A stretch of 64,000 nucleotides of DNA from Rossellomorea marisflavi (GTDB lineage: Bacteria > Bacillota > Bacilli > Bacillales > Bacillaceae_B): the NCBI RefSeq assembly GCF_022170785.1, contig NZ_CP081870.1:3088001-3152000 (forward strand), read 5' to 3'. Below are positions 46,320-54,763 of this stretch, in pieces. The stretch's first letter is position 1, and each line of letters starts with the position of its first letter. A program made the translations under genes and the position numbers. Below the pieces are notes generated by a model. It was not told where the DNA came from. It did not search any database and saw only the letters and a program-made list of their open reading frames with translations.

Positions 46320-46432
46320 TGATTTCCGTGCAAGACTTCACTTCCCGCGGGTAGCCCGTGAGCCTCCTTGGCAGTCCGTCTCACATCAGCTACTCTTTCC
46401 GCAGGAGTCTTCGTCTCGCATTCCAATCAACC
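46320..46432 (-). repeat. Degenerate dispersed Bacillaceae repeat
   Basis: On the minus strand it starts TTGATTGGAATGCGAGACG, then GACTCCTGCGG, GTGAGAC, AAGGAGGCTCACGG and CCCGCGG. I know this arrangement as a dispersed extragenic element in many Bacillus genomes, usually found as GACTCCTGCGGG...GAGGAGGCTCACC...CCGCGGAAAGC. It is non-coding here; the rest of the 324-base ytfP-cse60 gap holds only the terminator. Confidence 0.62.
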
Positions 46433-46474
46433 GCTAGAAACAATGAAATATAGATGAGCATGAATGAATACAAT

Positions 46475-46522
46475 AACCCGAATTTATTTGCCTTTCCGCA
46501 AGCAAGTAAATTCGGGTTTTAC
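46475..46522 (+). terminator. Terminator after ytfP
   Basis: AACCCGAATTTA/TAAATTCGGGTT stem followed by TTTTACTATG on the plus strand. Confidence 0.75.
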
Positions 46523-46558
46523 TATGATTGAAACACCTTTGTCCCAGCTTCTTCTGTT

Positions 46559-46741
46559 TTATTTCTTATAGATCACCATGGCAGAAAAGCAGTAGATCTG
46601 TTCTTCGTCATCTTCAGGCAGGGCGGCTACATGGTACTTGATATCCACGATCTTTTTCTCATCCAGCTCCTTCAAAAAACCGTTCATATCCTGCTCCAGA
46701 TCCTTTTCATGCTCATAATCGAACACTTTCACCTGTATCAC
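46559..46741 (-). CDS. cse60: Sporulation protein Cse60 (YteV)
   Basis: 60 residues, the length of B. subtilis Cse60. It is a small alpha/beta protein with VKVFDYEHEKDLEQDMNGFL and KIVDIKYHVAALPEDDEEQIYCFSAMVIY. Cse60 is a sigma-E-dependent mother-cell protein of unknown biochemistry. I chose the GTG at 46741, which follows GGGAG at eight bases; the frame extends further upstream but lacks a site there. A possible sigma-E -10 (CATACTGG) lies at 46767-46774 but its -35 spacing is short. It lies between ytfP and ytwF. Confidence 0.82.
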   Translation of the reverse strand: MIQVKVFDYEHEKDLEQDMNGFLKELDEKKIVDIKYHVAALPEDDEEQIYCFSAMVIYKK

Positions 46742-46805
46742 GTTCACCACTCCCGTTTTTGCTACCAGTATGGACATTTTTCTTATTATTCAAACAAATA
46801 AACCT

Positions 46806-46837
46806 AAAAAAGAGGACGCCCGTAATGGACGTCCTCT
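46806..46837 (-). terminator. Terminator of ytwF
   Basis: GAGGACGCC/GGACGTCCTC stem (one mismatch) with a TTTTTTAGG tail on the minus strand. Confidence 0.78.
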
Positions 46838-46844
46838 CATCAGC

Positions 46845-47159
46845 TTATTTTTTTGGTTCTGTACTCCCTGACCAGTCCAGCATGCCGCCTTCCATGTTGA
46901 CGACCTTGTAACCCTGGTCTTGAAGGTAGTGAGCTACATTTCCGCTTCGGTTACCGGAACGGCAGATCAGGAAATATTCTTTGTCTGTATCGAAATGATC
47001 GAGTGAATCGGGGATATCGCCCATCTTGATGTGACGTGCGCCAGGAATCATGCCCTCGGCCACTTCTTCATCTTCTCGTACGTCGACGAGTTCGAGCGTT
47101 TCTCCGTTTTCGAGTTTCTTTTGAAGTTCATCTGTTGTAATGGTTTTGATTTCCTGCAT
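46845..47159 (-). CDS. ytwF: Rhodanese-domain protein YtwF
   Basis: 104 residues, single rhodanese domain. The catalytic loop CRSGNRSGN (Cys near residue 67) and DVREDEEVAEGMIPGARHI are typical. It probably carries persulfide sulfur or acts as a thiosulfate sulfurtransferase in the cytoplasm; partner unknown. Three ATG codons occur in a row; the third, at 47159, has the best spacing to AAGGAAG. It follows leuS by 60 bases in reverse order, matching B. subtilis. Confidence 0.92.
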   Translation of the reverse strand: MQEIKTITTDELQKKLENGETLELVDVREDEEVAEGMIPGARHIKMGDIPDSLDHFDTDKEYFLICRSGNRSGNVAHYLQDQGYKVVNMEGGMLDWSGSTEPKK

Positions 47160-47218
47160 CATCATCTTCCTTTCACGGTTCGTACCATGATTATAGCAAA
47201 GGTGCTGCCGGAAACAAA

Positions 47219-49633
47219 CTAGTTCGCCACGATGTTGACGAGCTTACCTGGTACGGCGATGACTTTACGGACCGTTTTCCCTTCGATCTGGGCTTTGATT
47301 TCTTCATGGTCCTTCGCCAGCTGTTCAAGGTCTTCCTTGTTCATGTCTGTCGGGATCATCACTTTTGCACGGACCTTTCCGTTCACTTGAAGGACGATTT
47401 CCACTTCGTTGTCGATGAGTTTCGACTCATCGAATGTCGGCCACGCTTCATATGAAATGGTCCCTTCATGTCCGAGCTTGCTCCAAAGCTCTTCTGCCAT
47501 ATGAGGGGCGATCGGAGACAAGAGTTTAATGAAGCCTTCGACATATTCCTTTGGAAGTTCATCGGCTTTGTATGCATCGTTGATGAAGACCATGAGCTGG
47601 GAGATTCCCGTGTTGAAGCGGAGTCCTTCATAATCCTCGGTCACCTTTTTGACGGTTTGATGATAGGTTTTATCGAGTTTTTCATTCGGACGGTCCGTTA
47701 CCTTTCCGCTGAGCTGCCCGTCTTCTTCCACAAGGAGGCGCCATACACGGTCAAGGAATCGTCTCGCTCCGTCAAGACCGTTTGTGCTCCATGCTACAGA
47801 CGCTTCAAGCGGCCCCATGAACATTTCGTACAAACGGAGTGTGTCTGCCCCGTGTGACTCGACGATTTGATCCGGGTTGACGACGTTGCCTTTGGATTTA
47901 CTCATTTTCTCATTGTTTTCACCAAGGATCATTCCCTGGTTAAACAGCTTCTGGAACGGCTCCTTCGTCGGTACCACACCGATATCGTAAAGGAATTTAT
48001 GCCAGAATCGTGCGTATAGAAGGTGAAGGACGGCATGCTCGGCGCCTCCGATATACGTATCAACCGGAAGCCATTCCTTCATCTTCTCGGCATCTGCAAG
48101 GGCTTCTTTGTTGTGCGGATCGATGTAGCGGAGGAAGTACCAGCAGCTTCCCCCCCATTGTGGCATCGTGTTCGTTTCACGACGGCCCTTCTTACCTGTT
48201 TCGGGATCGGTGACGTTCACCCAGTCGCTGATGTTGGCAAGTGGGGATTCACCTGTGCCTGAAGGCTTGATTTCCGTCGTCTTCGGAAGGATCAACGGCA
48301 ACTCGCTTTCAGGTACTCCTGTGGCCGTGCCATCTTCCCAGTGGATGATTGGAATCGGTTCACCCCAATAACGTTGACGGCTGAACAGCCAGTCACGGAG
48401 GCGATAGGTCACTTTTTTCGTACCGATACTCTTCTCTTCAAGCCACGCAATCGCCTTTGTGATGGCCTCTTCTTTCCCTAATCCATCGAGGAAGTCGGAG
48501 TTGACGTGATCCCCATCTCCTGTGTAGGCTTCCTTGTCGATATCTCCGCCTGAAACCACTTCGATGATGGGAAGATCGAATTCTTTTGCGAACTCATAAT
48601 CCCGTTCATCATGTGCAGGTACCGCCATGATGGCTCCTGAACCGTAGCTCATGAGAACATAGTCGGCAATCCAGATCGGCATTTGTTTGCCATTCGCCGG
48701 ATTGATGGCGTAGGCACCGGTGAATACACCCGTTTTTTCTTTGGCAAGATCCGTACGCTCAAGATCGCTCTTTGCTTTCACTTTGTCGAGATACGCTTCT
48801 ACCTTCTCTTTTTGCTCCCCTGTTGTGATCTTTTCTACAAGGGGATGCTCCGGTGCAAGGACCGCGTAGGTTGCGCCGAAGATCGTATCGGGACGGGTGG
48901 TGAATACGTCGAATGATTCATCGTGGCCATCGATGTTGAAGACAACCTCCGCGCCTTCTGAACGTCCGATCCAGTTGCGCTGCATATCCTTGATGCTCTC
49001 CGGCCAGTCCACATCATTCAGGTCTTCGAGAAGACGATCGGCATAGGCTGTGATTTTAAGGATCCACTGTCTCATCGGACGGCGCTCGACCGGGTGGCCG
49101 CCACGTTCGCTCTTCCCGTCGATGACCTCTTCATTGGCAAGGACCGTACCGAGAGCAGGGCACCAGTTGACAGCTACTTCGTCCACGTATGCCAAACCTT
49201 TTTCATACAGCTTAAGGAAGATCCATTGCGTCCATTTATAGTAATCCGGATCCGTTGTATTCACTTCGCGGTCCCAGTCATAAGAGAACCCGAGGGATTT
49301 GATCTGTCTGCGGAAGTTGTTGATGTTCTGCTCCGTGAAGATGGCAGGATCATTCCCCGTATCCAGTGCATATTGTTCAGCCGGTAGGCCGAATGCGTCC
49401 CAGCCCATCGGGTGGAGGACATTGTAGCCCTGCATGCGCTTCATCCTTGAGAGGATGTCCGTCGCCGTGAAGCCCTCCGGATGTCCTACATGAAGCCCGG
49501 CTCCAGAAGGATATGGGAACATATCAAGGGCATAGAACTTTTTCTTCCCAGGGTCTTCCGTCGTTTTGAATGTCTTGTTTTCTTCCCAGTGTTTCTGCCA
49601 TTTCGTCTCGACTTGCTTATGATTAAAACTCAT
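47219..49633 (-). CDS. leuS: Leucyl-tRNA synthetase LeuS
   Basis: 804 residues, the normal bacterial length. Class I motifs: HIGH-type [19 protein letters not shown] near residue 40, the editing CP1 domain (about 225-420; [19 protein letters not shown]), and KMSKS near residue 575 ([15 protein letters not shown]). It charges tRNA-Leu in the cytoplasm. GGAGGTC precedes the ATG at 49633. The long leader carries a T-box element, so expression should respond to uncharged tRNA-Leu. Confidence 0.97.
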   Translation of the reverse strand: MSFNHKQVETKWQKHWEENKTFKTTEDPGKKKFYALDMFPYPSGAGLHVGHPEGFTATDILSRMKRMQGYNVLHPMGWDAFGLPAEQYALDTGNDPAIFTEQNINNFRRQIKSLGFSYDWDREVNTTDPDYYKWTQWIFLKLYEKGLAYVDEVAVNWCPALGTVLANEEVIDGKSERGGHPVERRPMRQWILKITAYADRLLEDLNDVDWPESIKDMQRNWIGRSEGAEVVFNIDGHDESFDVFTTRPDTIFGATYAVLAPEHPLVEKITTGEQKEKVEAYLDKVKAKSDLERTDLAKEKTGVFTGAYAINPANGKQMPIWIADYVLMSYGSGAIMAVPAHDERDYEFAKEFDLPIIEVVSGGDIDKEAYTGDGDHVNSDFLDGLGKEEAITKAIAWLEEKSIGTKKVTYRLRDWLFSRQRYWGEPIPIIHWEDGTATGVPESELPLILPKTTEIKPSGTGESPLANISDWVNVTDPETGKKGRRETNTMPQWGGSCWYFLRYIDPHNKEALADAEKMKEWLPVDTYIGGAEHAVLHLLYARFWHKFLYDIGVVPTKEPFQKLFNQGMILGENNEKMSKSKGNVVNPDQIVESHGADTLRLYEMFMGPLEASVAWSTNGLDGARRFLDRVWRLLVEEDGQLSGKVTDRPNEKLDKTYHQTVKKVTEDYEGLRFNTGISQLMVFINDAYKADELPKEYVEGFIKLLSPIAPHMAEELWSKLGHEGTISYEAWPTFDESKLIDNEVEIVLQVNGKVRAKVMIPTDMNKEDLEQLAKDHEEIKAQIEGKTVRKVIAVPGKLVNIVAN

Positions 49634-49700
49634 CGTGAGACCTCCTTAGTGGTTTTACTTTCTTCGATAGCTGGAGATCGGGGCCATTGCCTTGAAATAC

Positions 49701-49940
49701 AAAAAACTCCCGCCCCAAATAAGATATTTGGGACGAGAGTTTGGTTTATACTCCCGCGGTACCACCCACATTAGTGTACGCGCACTCAGCTTCATTCAAC
49801 CATAACGCGGCAAACGGCAGATCCTACTCCATTCAGATCTGCGACTCAACAGGCGAGTTCATGAGGTCTTCCGATTGACTTTCACCAGCCGTCAACTCTC
49901 TGCTCCGGGACTCATCATTACTACTCCTGATCAACGTCTC
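49701..49940 (-). promoter_or_regulatory. Leucine T-box riboswitch of leuS
   Basis: Minus strand has the T-box sequence GGGTGGTACCGCGGG (49753-49767) followed by a strong terminator hairpin with ACTCTCGTCCCAAATA/TATTTGGGGCGGGAGT and a T-run (49701-49740). A CTC leucine codon at 49855-49857, in the loop of stem I, is the likely specifier. A TTGACT/TATGAT pair at 49951-49977 with a short 15-bp spacer may be the promoter. Confidence 0.88.
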
Positions 49941-50028
49941 ATATAGTACTATCATATATATGGTCTATTTTAGTCAATTGTATACCTTCACGCAAGCCCT
50001 TTTTATTCTTGGGGTCCAAATAACAGGA

Positions 50029-50068
50029 AAAGCGGCGTTCACCTGTCACACCGGGGGAACGCCGCTTT
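50029..50068 (-). terminator. Terminator of the gntP-bdhA operon
   Basis: Perfect 12-bp stem AAAGCGGCGTTC/GAACGCCGCTTT with a short TTTTCC tail on the minus strand. Confidence 0.65.
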
Positions 50069-50075
50069 CGATCTT

Positions 50076-50852
50076 CTATTGGACGGTGTAGCCCCCATCG
50101 AGTACGACCGATTGACCGGTCACGCCCTTCGCCGCATCACTGCAGAGGAATAGGGTGTAATCCGCAATTTCCTTCACATCGAGAAGGCGCTTCTGAGGAA
50201 CAAGGGGGTAAATCACTTCTTCTACGACCTTATCGATCTCCACTCCCCTAGTGGAGGCAAGGTCTGCGAGCTGATTCCGGACGAGGGGGGTATCGACATA
50301 CCCCGGGCATACGGAGTTGACCGTGATCCCCTGGTCTGCCGTTTCAAGTGCGGCAACCTTCGTCAACCCGATGACGCCGTGCTTCGCCGAATTATACGCA
50401 GCCTTGCCGGAAAAACCGATGAGGCCATTGATGGAAGCCATATTGATGATCCGTCCCCACCGCTGATCCCTCATATGGGGCAATACCGCCTTGATGGCCA
50501 TGAAGGGTGCGGTGAGCATCACTTTGATGAGCAGTTCAAACTTTTCGGTGGGGAATTCGTCGATATGGGCGACGTGCTGAAGCCCTGCATTATTGATCAG
50601 CACATCGACCCGACCGTATGCCTCCACCGTCCTGTTTACTGCTCCGCGGATATCCTCTTCGGACGTCACGTCGCATTTAATGCCTTTGGCCTCGAAGCCC
50701 TCTTTACGGAGGGAGCTTGCAGCTTCTTCCACTTTCTTTTCATCAAGATCGGTCAGGACGACCTTCGCTCCCTTGACCGCGAACTCCCTGCCGATCTCAT
50801 ACCCGATGCCTTGCGCAGCTCCTGTGATGAATACGATTTTATTTTCTACCAT
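50076..50852 (-). CDS. bdhA: 3-hydroxybutyrate dehydrogenase
   Basis: 258 residues, short-chain dehydrogenase. NAD-binding FITGAAQGIGYEIG, NNAGLQHVAHIDEFP, catalytic Ser in NMASINGLIGFSGKAAYNSAKHG with the YxxxK pair, and VCPGYVDTPLVRNQL are the pattern of D-3-hydroxybutyrate dehydrogenases (the LQHVA and GYVDTPLV stretches are specific). It oxidises D-3-hydroxybutyrate to acetoacetate in the cytoplasm. GGAGTTCC precedes the ATG at 50852. It lies 15 bases after the GntP permease, so permease and enzyme form one operon. Confidence 0.9.
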   Translation of the reverse strand: MVENKIVFITGAAQGIGYEIGREFAVKGAKVVLTDLDEKKVEEAASSLRKEGFEAKGIKCDVTSEEDIRGAVNRTVEAYGRVDVLINNAGLQHVAHIDEFPTEKFELLIKVMLTAPFMAIKAVLPHMRDQRWGRIINMASINGLIGFSGKAAYNSAKHGVIGLTKVAALETADQGITVNSVCPGYVDTPLVRNQLADLASTRGVEIDKVVEEVIYPLVPQKRLLDVKEIADYTLFLCSDAAKGVTGQSVVLDGGYTVQ

Positions 50853-50867
50853 GATGGAACTCCTTTC

Positions 50868-52190
50868 TTAAATACCTAATCCAAGTGAGAATAGGATGAT
50901 GGCAATGACCACCCCTATCGCTGGCACGATGACCGTCAATGCCCCTACAGCCCCATAGGCCGCTTCATGGGTTTCATTACAGATCGAACGGATCGTCGTG
51001 ACGACATAGCCATTATGCGGCAGGGAATCCAATGCCCCGGACGAAATCGATACGACCCTGTGCAGTGCTTCCGGATTCACACCCATATCCATGTAGTGAG
51101 GCGCGAGCAGTGGCAGCGCGATTGCCTGACCACCCGAGGATGATCCCGTCATACCGGCAATGACACTGACCGCTATCGCTCCCCCAATCAATGGAGACCC
51201 TGGGATGTTCGTCATAGCTGTAACAGCCGTTTCAAACGCAGGAACCGCTTTGGCCACACCGCCGAAACCGACGACTGCTGCCGTGTTTCCGATGGCGATC
51301 AGTGCACCGACCGTTCCTTCAGATACCGCTCCCCAGAAGCCTTTGAAATACTTCCTGTTCAGAAGATACGTCGTGATGACACCGCCAAGTAGGGCGATGA
51401 TGAGCGCCGATTGCTTCAAAGAATCATGGAAAGCAAAGGATAATCCAAGGACGACGAGGAGCGGGATCAGACCCATGATCGGATTCGGAAGCGGACGCCC
51501 TTCATCGATGATTGGATCTTCTTTTCTCGCTTCAAAACGCTCCCCTTTGGCCAGTGCTTTCTTGATCATGCGTTTCAACCACCAGTAGCCGAACGAGGCC
51601 ATGAAGACCGCGACGATGATGCTGACTTCCCATCCGGCATAAGGTGTGGTTCCAAGATATTCAATCGGGATCCAGTTCTGGATCTCCGGAGATCCGGCAG
51701 ACGTCATCGTGAAGGTGACGGACCCGAGGGCCAGGGCAGCCGGGATGAAGCGCCTTGGAAGATCCGCCTGCTTGAATAGGCTCAGTGCCATAGGATAGAC
51801 AGAAAAGGCGACGACGAACAGGCTGACTCCGCCATACGTCAAGATGGCACAGGATGCCACGACGGCAAGTACTGCATATTTCATTCCCATTTTCTCGACA
51901 ACGAAGCGGGATACGCTGTCTGCTGCACCACTGTCCTCCATCACCTTACCAAATACGGAACCGAGCAGGAACATGAGATACCAAGCCGCTACAAATCCCG
52001 TGAACCCACCCATATAGTTCGTTACGAGATCCGCTTCCCCTTCTGCAGCCAGCTGCGGGAAAAGAGGCATGCCGCTGAGGATTGCCACAAACAGTGCTGC
52101 TACCGGACCGACAACCAGGATATTCATGCCTTTCATCGTTAAATAGATTAATAGTAAAAGTCCTCCAATAAGGCCGATCATACTTAACAT
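50868..52190 (-). CDS. GntP-family permease, probable 3-hydroxybutyrate importer
   Basis: 440 residues with about 12 membrane segments. Signatures are FVVAFSVYPMALSLFKQADLPRRFIPAAL, GSVTFTMTSAGSPEIQNWIP and ISSGALDSLPHNGYVVTTI near the end. The family transports gluconate and other carboxylates; the neighbouring dehydrogenase makes 3-hydroxybutyrate the likely substrate (inference). I chose the ATG at 52190, behind GGGGGAGC; an upstream in-frame start at 52235 would cover the cre. A sigma-54 promoter, cre and activator sites lie in the 361 bases upstream. Confidence 0.85.
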   Translation of the reverse strand: MLSMIGLIGGLLLLIYLTMKGMNILVVGPVAALFVAILSGMPLFPQLAAEGEADLVTNYMGGFTGFVAAWYLMFLLGSVFGKVMEDSGAADSVSRFVVEKMGMKYAVLAVVASCAILTYGGVSLFVVAFSVYPMALSLFKQADLPRRFIPAALALGSVTFTMTSAGSPEIQNWIPIEYLGTTPYAGWEVSIIVAVFMASFGYWWLKRMIKKALAKGERFEARKEDPIIDEGRPLPNPIMGLIPLLVVLGLSFAFHDSLKQSALIIALLGGVITTYLLNRKYFKGFWGAVSEGTVGALIAIGNTAAVVGFGGVAKAVPAFETAVTAMTNIPGSPLIGGAIAVSVIAGMTGSSSGGQAIALPLLAPHYMDMGVNPEALHRVVSISSGALDSLPHNGYVVTTIRSICNETHEAAYGAVGALTVIVPAIGVVIAIILFSLGLGI

Positions 52191-52209
52191 TCTTGCTCCC
52201 CCTTTGTTT

Positions 52210-52224
52210 TTGTAATCGTTTACA
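52210..52224 (-). promoter_or_regulatory. cre site in the permease leader
   Basis: TTGTAATCGTTTACA on the plus strand fits the cre consensus at every fixed position, and its core fits on the minus strand as well. It lies about 40-50 bases downstream of the predicted sigma-54 start and 20 bases before the ATG, a roadblock position. Confidence 0.75.
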
Positions 52225-52273
52225 TCTTTTAGCACCCACCAATCGGGTTTTGTTCCCTTTCACATAATGTACT

Positions 52274-52289
52274 TGCAAGGTTCGTGCCA
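52274..52289 (-). promoter_or_regulatory. Sigma-54 promoter of the gntP-bdhA operon
   Basis: Minus strand TGGCACGAACCTTGCA: -24 GG and -12 GC with correct spacing, matching TGGCAC-N5-TTGCW exactly. The start codon is about 70 bases downstream of the predicted start site. Confidence 0.88.
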
Positions 52290-52432
52290 AGTTTTTAACT
52301 ATTCGGAAAATTAATTGGAGTCTTCTCTATTACGCGGTTCATTTTCCCATTCTGTCACGTTTTAGACTTATTTTAAAAAACTCTAACATACGGATTCTTT
52401 TTGTCTATCGGTCTTTCCCTCTTCATCTGAAA

Positions 52433-52460
52433 AAAATCTGTCCGGTATTCCGGACAGATT
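52433..52460 (-). terminator. Terminator of the activator gene, built on the first dyad site
   Basis: AATCTGTCCGG/CCGGACAGATT (11-bp stem, four-base loop) followed by a seven-T run on the minus strand. Confidence 0.72.
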
Positions 52461-52545
52461 CTCCCTCCTGCTTTTTCGGCACGCACAAACCTGCCACTTT
52501 CATCCTATTTCCGGAAATCCGGACAACAGTCCGATATTCCGGACA
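52439..52545. promoter_or_regulatory. Three dyad sites, probable upstream activator sites
   Basis: Eighteen-bp copies TGTCCGGTATTCCGGACA (52439-52456), TTTCCGGAAATCCGGACA (52508-52525) and AGTCCGATATTCCGGACA (52528-52545). The first is a perfect dyad; the others keep the CCGGACA half. They lie 150-260 bases upstream of the -24 box, typical for enhancer-binding proteins. The 20-base spacing of the last two puts them on the same helix face. Confidence 0.72.
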
Positions 52546-52551
52546 CCACCT

Positions 52552-53910
52552 TCATTGGAGGTGATATTTGTTCAATTTTTCATACAGGCTTGATTTCCCC
52601 AACCCCAATACACGGGCAGCTTTCCGTTTATCAGGATGAGTTCGGATCGTTTCTTCCAATATGGCACGTTCTGTTTCTTCCATCATTTCCTTTAATGATT
52701 TCGACCCTGGTTTGTACACATTCCCCACCTTCAAATAAGAAGGAAGGGCATTGACTTTGATTTCGGTGCCAGAGGTGAGATAGGTAGCGGCATGGATCAC
52801 ATTTTCCAGTTCCCGCAGGTTCCCCGGCCAGCTGTGGGATTTGAATATTTCCAGTACATCCCCTTCGAATCCACTGATCCGCTTCCCAGAGGATTTGATT
52901 GATTTCTCAAGAAAGAAGGAGGCAAGTCTTGAAAGATCCCCCTTACGCTCTTTAAGGGAGGGGATATGAAAAGGGATCACATTGATCCGGTAATACAAGT
53001 CGCTGCGGAATCGCTTTTCTTCCATAAGCGTTTCAAGGGGTCGGTTCGTGGCGGCTATGATCCGGACGTCCACATGCTGGATCTTTGTGGAACCGACTGC
53101 CTCCACCTCCCCTTCCTGAAGGGCACGGAGCAATTTCGCCTGCATATTCAAAGGCATGTCCCCAATTTCATCGAGGAAGAGGGTCCCCTTGTGGGCAAGC
53201 TGGAATTTCCCCTTCTTCCCTCCCTTTTTCGCTCCTGTGAATGCCCCTTCTTCATATCCGAACAGTTCTGATTCCAGAAGATGCTCCGGTATGGCTGCAC
53301 AGTTGACTTTGATGAAAGGCTGTGAGCTCCGTTCACTGAGCTGATGGATACTGTGGGCAAAGAGCTCTTTACCCGTCCCGCTCTCTCCCCTGATCAAAAT
53401 GGAAATATCGCTTGGAGCAATCATTTGGACTTTTTCTTTCAGCTCGAGCATCACTTCTGAATCACCGATGATGTCGTTCAGGGTATAGCGCACCCCGCTA
53501 TTGATATCGTGGATATAGCTCTGGATCTTTGACATCATGTTCTTCACATGGGAACTCATCTGCATCCACTCACTCGTATCCCTGAATATGACCGATCCGA
53601 AAGCCCCGATCACCTGACCATCCACCACGATGGGGATCCGGTTGGCGATCATATAGTTCCCCCTGATATATTGAAGGTCGGCCACCTCTTCTTTGCCGCT
53701 GGCCGCTACGATATGCATGCGTGTGTTTTCAATGATTTCCGTGACATGACTTCCTACGGCCCTTTCCCTTTCCACCTCGAGGAAACGGCAGTAGCTGTCG
53801 TTCATATAGATGATCGTCCCTCCCTCATCCACGACAACAAGCCACTCAAACGCATTCTCGAGAATGATTTCGATCATCTCAACCGATACCGACTTCAACA
53901 ATGAACTCAT
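52552..53910 (-). CDS. Sigma-54-dependent activator with PAS sensor
   Basis: 452 residues: PAS domain (about 10-115; LVVVDEGGTIIYMNDSYCRFL), AAA+ domain (about 145-375), and a Fis-type helix-turn-helix at the end (KRKAARVLGLGKSSLYEKL). Walker A is RGESGTGKELFAH, the sigma-54 contact motif GAFTGA is intact in YEEGAFTGAKKG, Walker B is GTLFLDEIGDMPL. It should activate the permease-dehydrogenase operon downstream on the same strand. The ligand sensed is unknown. GGAGGAAGG precedes the ATG at 53910. Its terminator overlaps its own presumed binding site. B. subtilis does not carry it here. Confidence 0.9.
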   Translation of the reverse strand: MSSLLKSVSVEMIEIILENAFEWLVVVDEGGTIIYMNDSYCRFLEVERERAVGSHVTEIIENTRMHIVAASGKEEVADLQYIRGNYMIANRIPIVVDGQVIGAFGSVIFRDTSEWMQMSSHVKNMMSKIQSYIHDINSGVRYTLNDIIGDSEVMLELKEKVQMIAPSDISILIRGESGTGKELFAHSIHQLSERSSQPFIKVNCAAIPEHLLESELFGYEEGAFTGAKKGGKKGKFQLAHKGTLFLDEIGDMPLNMQAKLLRALQEGEVEAVGSTKIQHVDVRIIAATNRPLETLMEEKRFRSDLYYRINVIPFHIPSLKERKGDLSRLASFFLEKSIKSSGKRISGFEGDVLEIFKSHSWPGNLRELENVIHAATYLTSGTEIKVNALPSYLKVGNVYKPGSKSLKEMMEETERAILEETIRTHPDKRKAARVLGLGKSSLYEKLNKYHLQ

Positions 53911-54062
53911 CGACCTTCCTCCAAACCCGAAATTTTCAGATAACTATATCCTAGCATACCATTTACTGCGCCCACGGAAAATATTCCACACCACTTTTTG
54001 GAAAACGGTTTAAAGGCTTGATACGGAGGGAATCTCCTTAACAACGAATGGAGGAATGAAGG

Positions 54063-54584
54063 ATGGAAATCGCCGAACTAAAGATCTTGTATTTTGAGGA
54101 TGATGGGATCATCCCCAATAACCCGAATCTTCCGGTGTTATTATACAGAGATGCCTTATCAGGAGAAACGGACAGCCCCGAATCGGTGTTCGAACGGAAT
54201 GAATGGTGCAACAGCTGGAGGAACGGAATATTTGATTACCACCATTTCCACAGCAATACCCATGAAGTGTTGGGGGTCATCGACGGGGAAGCCGAGGTCT
54301 TGGTGGGGGGCGAGTTCGGGGAAACAGTACGCTTCCAGAAAGGTGACGTCCTCATCCTGCCTGCAGGCACCGGACATAAACGGATTTCGGCGAGTGATGA
54401 TTTCAAGGTTGCAGGCGCCTATCCTGACGGAAGGGACTACAACACAAAAAAAGGAGGGACGGATGACAGGACGAGCTCGCGCCTGGACATCATCTCGGTC
54501 CCCCTCCCATCGCACGACCCCGTTTTCGGGGGTTCCGGCCCACTGATCCGTCACTGGCGGATTCCACGCAATCCATCCCTATAA
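54063..54584 (+). CDS. Cupin-domain protein (YjlB type)
   Basis: 173 residues. A single cupin barrel with HFHSNTHEVLGVIDGEAEVLVGG (metal motif HxH...E) and FQKGDVLILPAGTGHKRI. This matches the YjlB-like cupin family, which is found across Bacilli and has no known substrate. GGAGGAATG precedes the ATG at 54063. It is divergent from the sigma-54 activator, about 150 bases away, so a link to that system is possible but not shown. Confidence 0.85.
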   Translation: MEIAELKILYFEDDGIIPNNPNLPVLLYRDALSGETDSPESVFERNEWCNSWRNGIFDYHHFHSNTHEVLGVIDGEAEVLVGGEFGETVRFQKGDVLILPAGTGHKRISASDDFKVAGAYPDGRDYNTKKGGTDDRTSSRLDIISVPLPSHDPVFGGSGPLIRHWRIPRNPSL

Positions 54585-54592
54585 AAAAGAGG

Positions 54593-54621
54593 TTGCCTTT
54601 TTTCGGCGCCCATGTTATTCT
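54593..54621 (+). promoter_or_regulatory. Possible promoter of the candidate small RNA
   Basis: TTGCCT (54593-54598), 17-bp spacer, TATTCT (54616-54621). Each box matches four of six consensus bases. Confidence 0.35.
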
Positions 54622-54627
54622 TATCTA

Positions 54628-54748
54628 GCGATGAGCTGAATTGTGTAAGTCGGTAATCGCGTCCTTGTGACAACAGACGATGTGGCGTCTGGATTATCCG
54701 CCTCAATTTTTTGCAAGTGGGCTTCCGTAGGATACGGGAGCCCTTTTA
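54628..54748 (+). ncRNA. Candidate free-standing structured small RNA
   Basis: About 120 nt, high in secondary structure and without a reading frame. It has hairpin GCGAT/ATCGC (54628-54660), hairpin CAGACG/CGTCTG (54674-54691), pairing of GGTAAT with ATTATCC around it, and an 11-bp terminator stem GGGCTTCCGTA/TACGGGAGCCC with TTTT. No plus-strand gene follows for 2 kb, so it is not a leader. It may instead be a long 3' tail of the cupin gene. No known family was recognised. Confidence 0.45.
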
Positions 54749-54753
54749 ATTTG
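54719..54753 (+). terminator. Terminator of the candidate small RNA (or of the cupin gene)
   Basis: Eleven-bp stem with one G-T pair, three-base loop, then TTTTAATTTG. Confidence 0.75.
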
Positions 54754-54763
54754 TTTTGAAACC

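Larger units (their letters stand above)
52191..52551. other. Regulatory region between the activator gene and the permease gene
   Basis: 361 bases without a gene. It contains, from the activator side, dyads at 52528-52545, 52508-52525 and 52439-52456, a -24/-12 promoter at 52274-52289 and a cre at 52210-52224. Confidence 0.85.

Noticed and set aside
46199..46426. 75-codon minus frame at the end of ytfP
   Set aside because: Lies mostly in the dispersed repeat and has no ribosome site.
46767..46800. Sigma-E promoter for cse60
   Set aside because: The -10 CATACTGG is acceptable but the -35 lies two to three bases too close.
49634..49940. Long leuS leader considered as a small gene region
   Set aside because: All of it is explained by the T-box leader and terminator.
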